Shown here piece by piece: positions 52,501 to 62,100 of a stretch of DNA of 64,000 nt (the stretch's first letter is position 1; each line of letters starts with the position of its first letter). Origin of the DNA: Eutreptiella sp. 'Long Island Sound 2002' (lineage: Eukaryota; Euglenozoa; Euglenophyceae; Eutreptiales; Eutreptiaceae); assembly GCA_964036045.1 (NCBI GenBank), contig OZ038378.1:22080941-22144940 (forward strand), in the 5' to 3' direction. Position numbers and translations under genes: made by a program. The notes beneath the pieces were generated by a model. The model was not told the origin of the DNA. It ran no database searches and saw only the letters and a program-made list of their open reading frames with translations.

Positions 52501-54494
52501 AGCACAGCTACCCTGACGACAAGTGGGTCCTAGTACCTCTGGGCCACTGGAACTGGAAGTGGAACCAGGCCAGGGGGAACTACTCCACCTATGAGCAGGA
52601 ATTGCTCCCGGGTATGCTGGTGCTATCCTCACAAGCACGACTGTTGGGGAGTAACCCTGTGGTCTGGCTGTGCAACCAAGAACCGGTCCGCAGTTTCCAG
52701 AAGGGTCCCCCACCTGAGAAGGCCAAGCTACGCCGCTGGTGGACCTACCTCAGCCAACTACGGCTGACGGTACACCATATCCAGGGAGTGAAGAACGAGT
52801 GCGCCGACAACATCAGCCGCAACAACTTCGACGCCCTGATTGGTGCCCGGTCTGAAGCGCTGGCTAAGGAGGCGTTCAGCCGTATGGACGTACACCTGGA
52901 CCTGAACATTACCATGATACGCCCCCTGGATGGACTCCAACAATCGGAGTACCTGAAGGAGTTTGGGGATATCTACAAGCGCCTGGAAAAACGCGTTGAA
53001 CCCCTCCTGGTCAACCAGGACCAGTGGAAGAGGGACAAGAGCTACCTCTGGCACGAGGACCGCATTGTGGTGCCTAGTGACCGAGTCCCAGCGCTGCTGA
53101 AGTGGACCCATGAGTCCAGCGGTCATGTGGGTGCTGACCGTACCCTGAGGCTGTTCAAGCAGTGGTTCCACACTACGTGGACTGACGACCAACTGCGGAA
53201 GACACTCCAGCCTATCGTGGACAAGTGCCCGTGCAGGTCCTGTAAACCAGGGGATATCAGGGACAGAGGTCTCTACTCGACCCTGCCCATCCCACACTGT
53301 GCCAACAGTGTTCTATACGTGGACTACAGGGAGATGCCGAAGTTCGGGGGCTATGACTTCGCCCTCGTGGTAACCTGTGGGTTGACCAGGTTTACCAGGG
53401 TGTTCCCATGTACCAAGCACAATACCGGGGAGGAGACTATCAAGATACTCCTGGAGGAGTGGTTTTGTGTCTATGGGGCGCCCAAGGAGATCAACTCCGA
53501 TGAGGACGTGCGAGTACGCTCAGATACTGGCTGGTACAAGAGGGTCCTGAGATCCCTCAATGTCCAGGTGTCTACGGGGATTCCCTACTCTCACACGAGC
53601 AACCCCCTATGTGAGCGACAGATTCGTGTCCTGAAGGAGAACGTCAGGATATGGTGCAAAACTGAACGCACCAGAGACTGGGTGAGACTACTCCCCGTCA
53701 TATCCTTGATGATGAACTCCCAAGAGAGTTCAGCTACTGGCTACTCGCCACATGAGCTATTCATGGGGCGCCCGGCGTGGTTCCTACATGCCCCCTATCC
53801 AGAGGACACCCATTCTTCTGTGGGTGAATGGGTCCAAGAGCAACAAGCGAAGGTGGACAAGGCCAAGGCTATGCTCCAGAGAGTGAGGGAGCGTCAGTGG
53901 AACAAGAAGAACAAGCACCGTGTACCGGCCACCTACCAAGAGGGGGACTGGGTGCTGGTGCACAGCAGTCGACTACCCGCCTGGCCACGCTCTACCAGCG
54001 ATGACCCATACTTCGGGCCGTACAAGATCCTATCTGTGGATGGACACCGTATCACCGTGCGGTGTTCTCCCCGTCTAGGGGGGACCCTGGTGTGCGCTGC
54101 TCAACACCTGAAGCTCTACCATGATCCTGAAGACCTCTGTGGGGAGGAGTGGGAGCTGAACGACGAGGAAATCGCCGCTCTGGACCTACAAGGGGCTGCC
54201 AGCCCTATGGAAGTTGAAGGTGAACTCCCCGATATGAACGCCGAGGAGATGGCTAAGGAGGGCTTCTACCTGGTGAAGTCTGTCCTACGCCACCGCTATC
54301 GCCAGGGTTGGCGCTTCCTCACCCTCTGGGAAGGGTTTGGAGTCGAAGAGGCCACCTGGGAGCCCTTCTCTGCATTTGTTCTACCTGAGGGACGCCTAAA
54401 CTCAGTTCTGGTTGACTACTTGTCCCAGAACAACCTTGGTGAGTTGCTGAGGCTCGCTGAGACGCTTGCCTCCAAGACTAAAGCTAGGGACTGA
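49563..54494 (+). CDS. pol: Element B Pol polyprotein
   Basis: About 1,640 codons open directly after the gag TGA, ending at TGA 54492-54494. Counting residues from 49593, protease has LDTGATISIV (about 18) and DFVLGTDFF. A methyltransferase-like segment (about 170-275) has VELFASDKQ, YGNPRFSELGKVL and MVLCSPDWG. RT has LVVDYGELNKK, KMDKRSGFWQVDL (about 700) and HIDDVCLG (about 776). RNase H has LVTDASN (about 928) and YSTYEQELL. Integrase zinc is HESSGHVG...CPCRSC, with core residues VDYREM, NSDEDV and PLCERQI (Glu about 1340). A GPY/F module (FGPYKIL, about 1475) and a chromodomain (about 1560-1610, LTLWEGFGVEEATWEP) follow. All catalytic positions look kept. Confidence 0.93.
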   Translation, partial: RGRSGGALDLVFWVRIRLGGREYLGVLDTGATISIVAKKILPCGTLKNTMTTAAIRMGDGHVVHSCGDCEVEVPMGSRTIAHRFYVMDTDAFDFVLGTDFFVQHSQIQSLTLQAPYLLYVDHGSGRESVPLEQSEHTSSYLRLSKEEPSNMMAASKTEDYQLLGEVLDQGLKELGYSREDLSVELFASDKQHVLDLYCSKGKNCSYKFYWPSFGMAYGNPRFSELGKVLTKVALERSRMVLCSPDWGAHGGNEYWRNLLDRLTISSVRLPDEAIYVPLGRKTPIGKPGWGSMLSVVDGGLTTIPWEDLDPTLVQAIQRESDGLALGDLKDRLRPQDAVETTPGGDEYVVTDTNAPNSPCHVPVPDGVSECGLSELPSSIHSDDETEHDAFFVQTCVEEVENAEYVAPLKPLLSMRVEDPVDEELDPRSRLREYVDSKRKLLAKKLCYAKPTRSSWPLKQGRMGDLSQLKEDLEQKITTWQREVDLKLMKSVWGAHVRTPEEDDLSEECVCEPSRACLCCHRPSEMVEQDLLYAYQGLKDTTTGEESVGDHLPTSITQGASNLHSDGDMEDKIKILDPRVQKLIRTYLEVFGELPPPASCDKLVQMDLKLKPEFVGHKIRRRPYPAPKEQADEIERQIQECIDAGLVLEYKNGDYPLHCSPCFLVAKPRSTAKRLVVDYGELNKKTLNHSGSIPNMESTLEKIASCRYKTKMDKRSGFWQVDLTPNAQELLAFITPQGKLFKWKVMPFGVANAPALFQELMNKILSILRRRPKVQELISRGAQMEAHIDDVCLGTNTQEDHLILLGEFFAVCQENHTRLKLEKCEFMQETMQYLGFDVGYGWWTPAASKAKPLMDAKVRHEDPKKGLHDVGSFIGACNFYRRHIKNFTYTSAVLTDLIKKSTTWRWGPQEQQAFDELKDKLANAKCLGVPRAQGEIILVTDASNVGGGGTLFQWQALEKEEFDSAISQWGTEGLNRDGTLKHSYPDDKWVLVPLGHWNWKWNQARGNYSTYEQELLPGMLVLSSQARLLGSNPVVWLCNQEPVRSFQKGPPPEKAKLRRWWTYLSQLRLTVHHIQGVKNECADNISRNNFDALIGARSEALAKEAFSRMDVHLDLNITMIRPLDGLQQSEYLKEFGDIYKRLEKRVEPLLVNQDQWKRDKSYLWHEDRIVVPSDRVPALLKWTHESSGHVGADRTLRLFKQWFHTTWTDDQLRKTLQPIVDKCPCRSCKPGDIRDRGLYSTLPIPHCANSVLYVDYREMPKFGGYDFALVVTCGLTRFTRVFPCTKHNTGEETIKILLEEWFCVYGAPKEINSDEDVRVRSDTGWYKRVLRSLNVQVSTGIPYSHTSNPLCERQIRVLKENVRIWCKTERTRDWVRLLPVISLMMNSQESSATGYSPHELFMGRPAWFLHAPYPEDTHSSVGEWVQEQQAKVDKAKAMLQRVRERQWNKKNKHRVPATYQEGDWVLVHSSRLPAWPRSTSDDPYFGPYKILSVDGHRITVRCSPRLGGTLVCAAQHLKLYHDPEDLCGEEWELNDEEIAALDLQGAASPMEVEGELPDMNAEEMAKEGFYLVKSVLRHRYRQGWRFLTLWEGFGVEEATWEPFSAFVLPEGRLNSVLVDYLSQNNLGELLRLAETLASKTKARD

Positions 54495-56746
54495 ACCTTA
54501 CCCTTACCTGCCAAAGCGTATGTGTGAGTGTGCTAGTCCTAAGGTCCTGAGAGCAAGCCGCAGAAGTGGTGTCCTAATTCTACCCAAGTCTGCGCCCTTG
54601 CTAAACCTGGAGGGTTGGCTTATTGATGCCACGGGGTACGCCCCGGGTCTCCCCTCCCCTATGCGCCCAATTTCTGTGCTGGCGCAAAACCTTGGGGGAA
54701 TACCCAGCGTGCTAATCCAGGTATTGTTTTCCCTACCTATCTGTCTACTACAGGGAGGGGTGGCCAAAAGCTATGAAGGCTTGAAAACGCCGTTTTGCTA
54801 TGTGGCCAAAACACTGACCTAACCACTGCCACAGCCCACCAACCCTGCTAAAATTGCAGGAAACGGGTGGGACAGTGACACACGCACTACAGGTCCTACA
54901 CACCCTACAGTGGCACCATCCTGGTGGGCGAGCACTGGGCAACTGGCTCTAGCCCCCACACAGGACTACCACTCCTACACGCACACTCTACTGGGCGTTG
55001 CGAAGTCAAAGGTGTCGTGGGTCCTAGCGACCCTCCTGTGAAATGACAAGAGAACACAGCGCTGCTAAGCGACTGTGGCCTAACAGGGGATGCCACAACG
55101 CGTTTCCCCTGCTAGGGCTTGGAGGGAAGGAGTGCTCTCGCGTGCAAGGCGCAGATGTCGATGAAGTTGGACTCCCTGCTCTGCCACAGGCGGAGCGGAG
55201 TTACTTGTTTGTGTGATCTGCGCCCTTGTTTAGCAGGGCATAAAAAAATGCTGCTGCACCAATCACCCTACCTGCCCACCTGTAACACAAAGGCAAATGA
55301 AAGGGCGTTTGCGGCGGAGGAACCAAGCCACACTCCAGGTATTATACCCTTCTCAGTGTGACCTATAATACACTGTCCGCAAACACGCTGGAGAACCAGC
55401 TACCCTTGTCAAGCAAGCAAGCGTTAAGGGACTCCTCAGGTTCTCTTAAAGAACGTACCGAGGAGCCCCTGGGTAGCCTAAACAAGGTTTACCGTGCGCA
55501 CTTCGCGTGGCCTACCCTTTAATGCGTGTGTGCATGCGCGAGTATGCACGAGATCGCCACTTGTGTCGTGGGCACACCTGCCCATCTTACGCCAATCACG
55601 GACTCCACCAGGGGGTGGCCCCGCCTGGGCTTACTCACCTTACCTACCGCTGGGAGAGAGAGCAAGTGAGGGGCGCACGCGAAGAACGTTGCAATGCACT
55701 TGTGTGTATGTCTAATCACCCTGATCTGACCGCTAATCATCTGCAATCTTTCTAATCAATCCCTCTATCGCCCTCTATCTTAGTTAGCGCTGTTACAAGG
55801 CTCGTTCACGGAGACACGAGACGAGCAATGTGTATGCGGCATGCGAGACGAACATACCTGTAGTTTATACCTGATTCATTGAAGTCTTTTCGTTCATTTT
55901 CGAATTCTTGAATTTTTGAAGCTTCTATTAGTGTGGGTGGAATCTGTATGTTTATTTATTAATGTGTGTCTCGTCATTTTCAAGACTACGTGAGACATAC
56001 GTTTATAATTCCATTATTTCTCCATTTTCCGGCGCTTCGCTAGGACCCGCTCCTGCGCGCCGCCATTTTATGCGTATGAATTTCTGGATTTAAAAAATCC
56101 AGAGATGACTATAATTTCTATAAAAATGTGCTTCAGATGCACAATTGGATTCTGCTCAGGTGTGTTGTTTCAGAAAAATTCTAGGCCGTCATTTGACGGA
56201 TTTCGGTGTCGTCGCTTCGTTTTTGCGTGGATTCGTCCATAATTCTCCCATTCCTGCCTCTGCAGATACCCACGCGCAGCCTCGCTGAGTAGGCCGTGTT
56301 CGGGCCGAAACGCAGGTGCCTGGAGAGACTGAGCAGAACCAAGACCCCATCAAGGGGCAAATTTAATTTTTTCGAGACTCCCTTCGCCCTAAGACAGGTC
56401 ACAGGTCGCCAGCAGGTTTACGAGAACCCATGCCAGTGTGTATATTGTGTCTAGCGTTTGGGTTGTGTCGACGCTGCGTCTTGGAGGGAGGGATGCATAT
56501 GCACATGTTTGGCATGCTCCCATACTAACCCAACCAAGCCACAGGAGCCCCGGCAGCGCCATGAGCGCTGAATCTTCTGTAGGAAATGATACAATCGGAG
56601 CAGCAAAAGGACGCCAGCCATGGTGAGCGCCCATTTTTCAGTGTGAGGGAAGCTATAGGTATTTTAAAGTAGGTGTGGAAACCAAGGAAAGGCCAAGAAA
56701 AAAATCCCTTTTTCCTAAAATGCGACAGTGGTGGCCACCACAGCAC
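54495..56746 (+). other. Long 3' untranslated stretch of element B
   Basis: 2.25 kb between the pol stop and the polypurine tract, long for a Ty3-type element. No frame over 120 codons and no recognisable motif on either strand. Composition changes from mixed to AT-rich at about 55850. It may carry captured or regulatory sequence, but none is recognisable. Confidence 0.6.
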
Positions 56747-56754
56747 AAGGGGGG
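56747..56754 (+). promoter_or_regulatory. Polypurine tract of element B
   Basis: AAGGGGGG immediately precedes the 3' LTR, the usual position for priming plus-strand DNA. Confidence 0.85.
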
Positions 56755-57552
56755 AGTAAGAAAAAGTGCTTTTCCATTGCTTTGAGGCATATTCTAGTTG
56801 TATTAGAGATGCACTGAGCATCCATGCATTTTTATCTTAGTATTGGTCCCACCAAAACTGGTGATAACACATTTTGACCTATGGAACCAAACACCCAATC
56901 AGGATATGGAGTGGACCCCTTAATCCCCTTTCAATGTGAAGCTATTCATCTTTTACTGAGTTGACTGAGCACTGACATACCTAAAGTAGAGCCTATGAAT
57001 TTATCTATGTTTTCCCATGAATTCTTAGCTATCCTAGTGGTATGCACCCTAGGGGGCTGGGCACCTCTTTTTGAGAGGTCCTGGGTTCAATTCCTGGTCA
57101 GCCTAGCTAAGTAGGAAGATCCCATGTGACATGGCAGTGACCTCATCGCCACATACCATGCCACCTCAGCACATATGGGACCCAAAACAAAGAGTGCACA
57201 TCTCCTGAGATGGCACTATGGAGAGAGAGTGACCCTGAGGCAGTTTTCTAACTCTTTTCCAAAAACATTTCAGCTATCTTTGTGAATATGCATTCATTTG
57301 TGACCTGAGTTGCAGTTTCTGTGAATATCCAATCATCTTTCACTGTTTACACTGCAGCCCTTCATGCTTTGATCCTGAATTACCTTCTCCTTGCACACTT
57401 CTGGCTTGGGCTATCCTGGATTGACTTGGACTTACTGTATTTCAATAAACAAAAGCTTTTCATCTCCCAAAACAAGCAGCAGGACACCCTACAGCAACAG
57501 CAAGCAGCAGGAGAAGCAAAAACACAGTGCTGAAAGCACTATAAACTTTTCT
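56755..57552 (+). repeat. 3' LTR of element B
   Basis: 798 bp. Differences from the 5' LTR include CTATTCATC for CTAGTCATC near 56943, CCAAAACAAAG for CCCAAACAAAG near 57182, a three-base change near 57512 and one A/G near 57535. A second copy of the tRNA-like cloverleaf lies at 57024-57111. Confidence 0.93.
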
Positions 57553-57557
57553 GACCT

Positions 57558-58282
57558 CAGTGGCGTCTCTTCGTGCGCGCCAGTATGCGTTTGTGCAAAC
57601 TCCAAACTTTCGGGACGACTTGGGCACTCTCTCGTGGACGCCTCCTGGTGTGATTCATTGTCACCTTCGTGCTGATGCTGAACTCCTTCGTCAGCGCTGC
57701 ACCCTCGCCACTGCTCTTGACTTTTTTGTTGCGTTGTTATATGAGCAGTGTGTCCCTTTGCACTTTGCGCTGTTTTCTGAGCGCAACCCAGCGCTCGTAA
57801 CACACGAAGTCTTCGAACGCTGCAGCTATTTTCTTCCCAGGGCCTTGACATTCTTGGCCCACCCAACACTGGCGGCAAACCCAAATCCAGCGCTGGATCA
57901 TACGCCTTGCTTAGCGCTACAGCTTGACACATCCTCACAAAAGGCCCCTTCATTATATTCACGTTCACAAACGGAAGTTGCATACCAAGACTCTTCTGTC
58001 CCCAATTCCTGCAGCACGTTGCGAAGCTTTCGCTGGTTCTCACCGTCGAGCATTCTGCTGCTTCTGCCCTGTAACGTTGACCTGTTTGGATCCAACACAG
58101 CTTCAGAAAGGACCCTGCGACCGTCAACGCCGCCGCACTCTTGTCTGTCCCAGTCACTCACAAAGCAAAACAAGTTGCGACTCGCACTTGAAGGGGGATC
58201 GTCCAAACTTACGCAAAAATGCAGACTTACACTGCACTCTCCGCCAGCTCCGAGATCCTAATCGATCCGAAAATTGCGAAAT
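57558..58282. other. Right internal part of the small LTR element
   Basis: An open frame from a GTG at 57560 to 58261 on the plus strand reads protein-like at first (for example DLGTLSWTPPGVIHCHLRA and LDFFVALLYEQC). It has no family that I recognise and no upstream continuation in frame, since a TAG precedes it across the element B junction. It may be a captured fragment. Low confidence that it is translated. Confidence 0.3.
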
Positions 58283-58517
58283 TGTAGCAGGCACGGAGAG
58301 CATGCAAAAGACAGTTTTCTCGATCTTCTGATTCTAATCCACTTCAGTCTGATTTCGCAATAAGCCCCTTCATAGTGCTATAGCATGTACCCTGTATAGC
58401 GTAAAATGAGACATGTTTCAATAATCAAAACACACAATATGCAATGAATAATCTGAGTATCTATTCATTCTCTCAGCGCACATGCTCTGCACTTCAGACG
58501 CGCATGTGACTGCTGCA
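58283..58517. repeat. Right 235-bp LTR of the small element
   Basis: Partner of 44603-44837; ends GCTGCA and is followed by the CCCGG duplication. Confidence 0.85.
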
Positions 58518-59100
58518 CCCGGGCCCGCGGAACGCACAAACCGCATGGAATGGCGTACCAGCGAGCGAGGGTAATGGACACCCACACCGGACGGCCCGCC
58601 ACACACGGCGCAGCAAACGCGGGGCGGGCAGGGGGAAACGGGGAAGACACAACACCGGGCACCGGCCCCAACCCCCCCGAACCGGCCGCGAGCGCCGCGC
58701 ACACACCACCAGGGCACTGCACCAACCAAGGCAGTAGTGGCGCACTGCGCCACGCACCAGCCCCAAAGCTAGGCAGCCTCCGCGCCAGCCCACGGGGGTC
58801 CCACTGGCGACAAGCCAGCAGCACGGGCCCGGCAGCGCCGGCACCCCGGGCGACCACGCATTAGGGGGGCGACGCGGTGGGTAAGCGCCCGCAGCCACGT
58901 CTGCGAATTGATGCACTGACCGGCGAGTGGCGAAATGGGGAAGTCGGGGAGGGACGGGGCTCCGAGCCCTGTGGACCCAGGGGACTCCGCCACCAGGCAA
59001 GAGGTGCGTCATGGAGGGCCCCCCAGTAGGACCCGGTGGGGAGGATATCACCTGGCCCGACCAGGTGGCCCCCCGGGGCCGAAAGGCGTCTAGTACCCGC
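58518..59100 (+). other. T-poor GC-rich sequence, continuation of the satellite flank
   Basis: The same strand bias as 39540-44602 (few T, many C/G/A), lost after about 59100. The CCCGG target duplication shows it was next to 44602 before the small LTR element inserted. No gene; open frames on the minus strand come from the lack of A. Confidence 0.75.
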
Positions 59101-59104
59101 AAAA

Positions 59105-59290
59105 TCAAACCTCAAACCTCAAACCTCGATCATCACTGATCATGACCAATGATGGACAAATGGTGGGCAACCAACACTCGTACATTTGAGTGATGATGAC
59201 CATGAGGCATGATGATGATGATGAGATGATGATGCATGATCAAGATAGGGGCCATCATGTGAAATGTGCTTAAATGATGATGGATGATCC
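59105..59290 (+). repeat. Simple repeats: CAAACCT triplet and ATG/GATGAT-rich tract
   Basis: Three copies of a seven-base word (59106-59127), then imperfect GATGAT and ATGATC repeats to about 59290. Not a telomeric motif. Confidence 0.75.
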
Positions 59291-59594
59291 TGAGATTGTC
59301 CGGGATAAACCCAGATCCGCCTCAACCCCTTTCCAGAACTCCTTCACCACGACCCATCACCGCCCGGCCAGGTCAAATGCAATGCATGCATGCATACGTG
59401 CAGGAGGTCGCTTGCAATTTTCAGAAAGATCTGAGATGGAAGGCACGACGAGATCCGTCAGCTCATCCGTGGGAGTGATGGAGACAAACATTTCGAACAT
59501 TCGGTAGAAAGTGAAGGTTAATATATGAGTGAGGGACCAATCCAGACAAAAGAGGTCTCTGCGGTTGGTTTAAAGCTATTGACAGGGCTGGTGG

Positions 59595-59665
59595 GCATGC
59601 GAGGGTTCGAACCTATCCCTCAGGCCCGGGCGAAGAGTACCATTACCCTTGGGCTACGGCCAAGA
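59595..59665 (-). promoter_or_regulatory. tRNA-like sequence with A and B boxes
   Basis: On the minus strand TAGCCCAAGGG (59646-59656) resembles an A box, and GGTTCGAACCC (59603-59613) matches the B box. Spacing is about 33 bp. The T stem and acceptor stem do not pair well, so it is a tRNA pseudogene or the head of a SINE rather than a working tRNA gene. Confidence 0.5.
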
Positions 59666-59692
59666 TGATACAGATTCAGAGACATTATGGTC

Positions 59693-59959
59693 TCATCTGC
59701 CAAATTGTGTGTTCCATTCACACCACGCAACCAAATGCTTGGTCACCTCGGGAAGGAGACCATGGGATCGACAGTAGTTCCGCCAAGATTTGTTGTACAC
59801 AGTGAGGAAGCTCTCTGCAGGTTCAAACTTGTCATACTGGCGGTGATTGAAGGGTTTTTTCCACCGAACCAGGAACTCAATCTCGTTTGAATCGCGTGAA
59901 CCAGGCTTCGGTTGGTGCCTAAGGATGCGATCGACGAGGCAGTGTCCTCCATTGCATCG
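59693..59959 (-). pseudogene. Chromodomain tail of a decayed Ty3/gypsy pol
   Basis: The minus strand reads CLVDRILRHQP ... NEIEFLVRWKKPFNHRQYDKF, then EPAESFLTVYNKSWRNYC, and stops at TGA 59693-59695. This is the chromodomain pattern (initial hydrophobic strand, FLVRWK, the conserved W replaced by F before EP, and a terminal helix). Upstream, a one-base shift leads to another protein-like frame (SYTHEKLSADDDAMED), and a further fragment (LVKDLDRIIVAVVERKIGL) lies at about 60130-60080, perhaps from the same or another gene. It has no start of its own. Confidence 0.65.
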
Positions 59960-60300
59960 TCATCAGCGGATAGCTTCTCATGGGTGTAGCTCAGCTCCAG
60001 ATGGGCGCTTGTAAGGTCTGTGCGACGATGCTTGAGCTAGAATTGTGGGCGGCCTTCACTAGGCCTCTGTGGGTAGAGATGTTGGTATTGAGGCCAATCT
60101 TTCTCTCAACCACAGCCACAATGATCCGATCAAGGTCTTTAACCAAGCGCGGGTCGTGCTAATTCTTCCGTCCACCAAGGTCCGGATTCCTGCTAGCGCT
60201 ACGATCCAGGCCGTGGTGAGATGATGTAACAGTGTTGTTCGCCTACCGTGGGTAGTTGTGAACTTTGTGGATTCCCACACGGCGTACTGGCTCTCCGTGG

Positions 60301-60360
60301 CCGGGTTTTCCTTTGGATACTCTACCGCTTCCTCGTGAAGCCGGGTTTTCCTTTGGATAC
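60301..60360 (+). repeat. Two copies of a 40-bp direct repeat
   Basis: CCGGGTTTTCCTTTGGATAC occurs at 60301-60320 and again at 60341-60360. Confidence 0.8.
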
Positions 60361-60890
60361 CCTACTCTCTCGTTTTGCTTCTCCTCAAACTGGTTTTTGC
60401 TCTGGTCTTTCTCGGACGGAAAATCGTGCATCTTTCTTTGTTTTGCGAAAAAGGAAACCCATGCTTTCATTCTCCCCCTTGTCCTTCAACCCTAGCAATA
60501 ACAGACATATGTGCAAAAGAACTCAGAATCCGTCAAGTTGTTGTAGTCCACGCCATAAGTCCACGGCCATCCCCGGCCCATGTGGCTCAGTGGGACATTG
60601 CACGAAACAAATCTGGATCCTTGCATGGTCCCATGATGAGAACTCACTGCAAAGGTGCTTTTTATTAATGGGGGCACAAGTTCAAAAAGGTTGTTTGAGT
60701 TTTTACGGCAAAATCACACAAGGTAGCAAACCTTTAGACTTTCAATTACGGTGACTGCAGACACCAGCTTGTATGCACTCAAAAATATCGTTTGGTTCTT
60801 TTCAGTACAGATTTCTTCGGTGCGTTGTTTCTTTGGACATTCTCGAAAAACCTTATCCCTCAATGTGCAGCAAGCAGCATGGCTCAAATC
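60361..60890. other. Stretch without a recognisable gene
   Basis: A few frames of 60-170 codons overlap on both strands, none with a known motif or consistent coding character. Probably decayed transposon or intergenic DNA. Confidence 0.4.
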
Positions 60891-61510
60891 TTTATGGTCG
60901 TAAACATTTACTAAGGTTTGTAACCTGCTAAAATTTCAAAACGGCCGTGTTTTCAAACCAGTTTCGGTGATTGCTAGTTTTCAAAGCAACCGGTTTTGTA
61001 CCTTTTTATCACACAGACCATACAAGCCTAAGTAGAGGGATGGGCACTGCCCAAAAAGCTTGACTCTGCAAATGCACAACCACGTGCGGGTGCAATACCT
61101 TATTCTGTAACAGCATTTACTAAAGTCTGTAACCTGCTAAAAATTTTAAACGACCGTGTTTTCAAACGATTTTCAATGATTATTAGTTTTCAAAGCAACC
61201 GGTTTTGTACTTTTTTATCAAACAGACCATACAAGCCTAAGTAGAGGGATGGGCACTGCCCAAAAAGCTTGACTCTGCAAATGTACAACCACGTGCGGGT
61301 GCAATACCTTATTCTGTAACAGCATTTACTAAAGTCTGTAACCTGCTAAAAATTTGAAACGACCATGTTTTCAAACGAGTTTCGGTGATTATTAGTTTTC
61401 AAAGCAACCGGTTTTGTACTTTTTTATCAAACAGACCATACATGCCTAAGTAGGGGGGTGGGCAGTGCCCAAAAAGCTTGACTTTGCAAATGTACAAGCA
61501 CGTGTGGACC
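60890..61510 (+). repeat. AT-rich 209-bp tandem repeat, three copies
   Basis: CATTTACTAA is at 60905, 61114 and 61323, an exact 209-bp spacing. Each copy continues with GTAACCTGCTAAAA, CAACCGGTTTTGTAC and GCCCAAAAAGCTTGACT. Later copies are closest to each other. Unrelated in sequence to the GC-rich 209-bp satellite. Confidence 0.92.
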
Positions 61511-62100
61511 TTATTTTTTACTTCAAAAAACAATGACAAATTGTATCACAAAAGAAATCTTGACCATTTGCAGCCCCTGAGATTTTATCGGGTTTTATTT
61601 ATTGGTTCATTGGTTTATTTAGGTATACCTAATAACATCAAATTGTTTTGATGAAAGTACAATTGCAAAACTTGGTACATAAAACACCGGAGCACGAATG
61701 AAGTTTGGCTATACCCCGCAATTGCCCTAGCTATGTCAAGATATTCAATTAAAAAAACCAATGACAGTTTCATGTCAAATATTCTGATTTTGTAAATCCA
61801 AAATTTTGGCTTATAGCACTAATTGTCCCTACGCACATCCTTCCGCCAACGTCGGTACAATAATTGGTTTACCGAAATTATTTTTGACATCACGTCATTT
61901 GCCCGCCAATAACTTGCTTCCGAAAAGCAATAAATCCACACGCTTCTAGCAATGTCTTTTCACGTGCTACCCCGAAAGACCATTCCTTTTCTGGGTGTTT
62001 GTAACCTAGATCCCAAAATTTTGCAGCCGCAAAATCACTTCACTTCCTTTTTACCACAACACTAAGGCCGTTCCTTTGGAACACTAGACCTCGCTACATG
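61511..62100. other. AT-rich stretch, nothing recognisable
   Basis: No frame of useful length, no repeat and no RNA fold that I can support. Confidence 0.4.

Larger units (their letters stand above)
46175..57552 (+). mobile_element. Ty3/gypsy chromodomain retrotransposon B, apparently intact
   Basis: 11,378 bp between 798-bp LTRs and flanked by a perfect GACCT duplication (46170-46174 and 57553-57557). It contains a primer-binding-site candidate, gag, a gag-pol stop, pol with protease, methyltransferase-like segment, RT, RNase H, integrase and chromodomain, a 2.2-kb 3' untranslated stretch and a polypurine tract. The LTRs differ at about six positions by eye (over 99% identity), so the insertion is recent. 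LTR ends are AG...CT, not TG...CA. Confidence 0.95.
44603..58517. mobile_element. Small non-autonomous LTR-type element, split by element B
   Basis: 235-bp direct repeats at both ends begin TGTAGC and end GCTGCA (TG...CA) and are flanked by CCCGG on both sides (44598-44602 and 58518-58522). Without the nested element B and one copy of its target duplication the internal region is about 2.06 kb and has no RT, integrase or gag. I see no convincing primer-binding site or polypurine tract, so an LTR-like element of another kind is possible. It sits inside the T-poor GC-rich region. Confidence 0.8.

Noticed and set aside
59106-59127. Telomeric repeat
   Set aside because: Three copies of CAAACCT only, not a known telomere unit, and internal.
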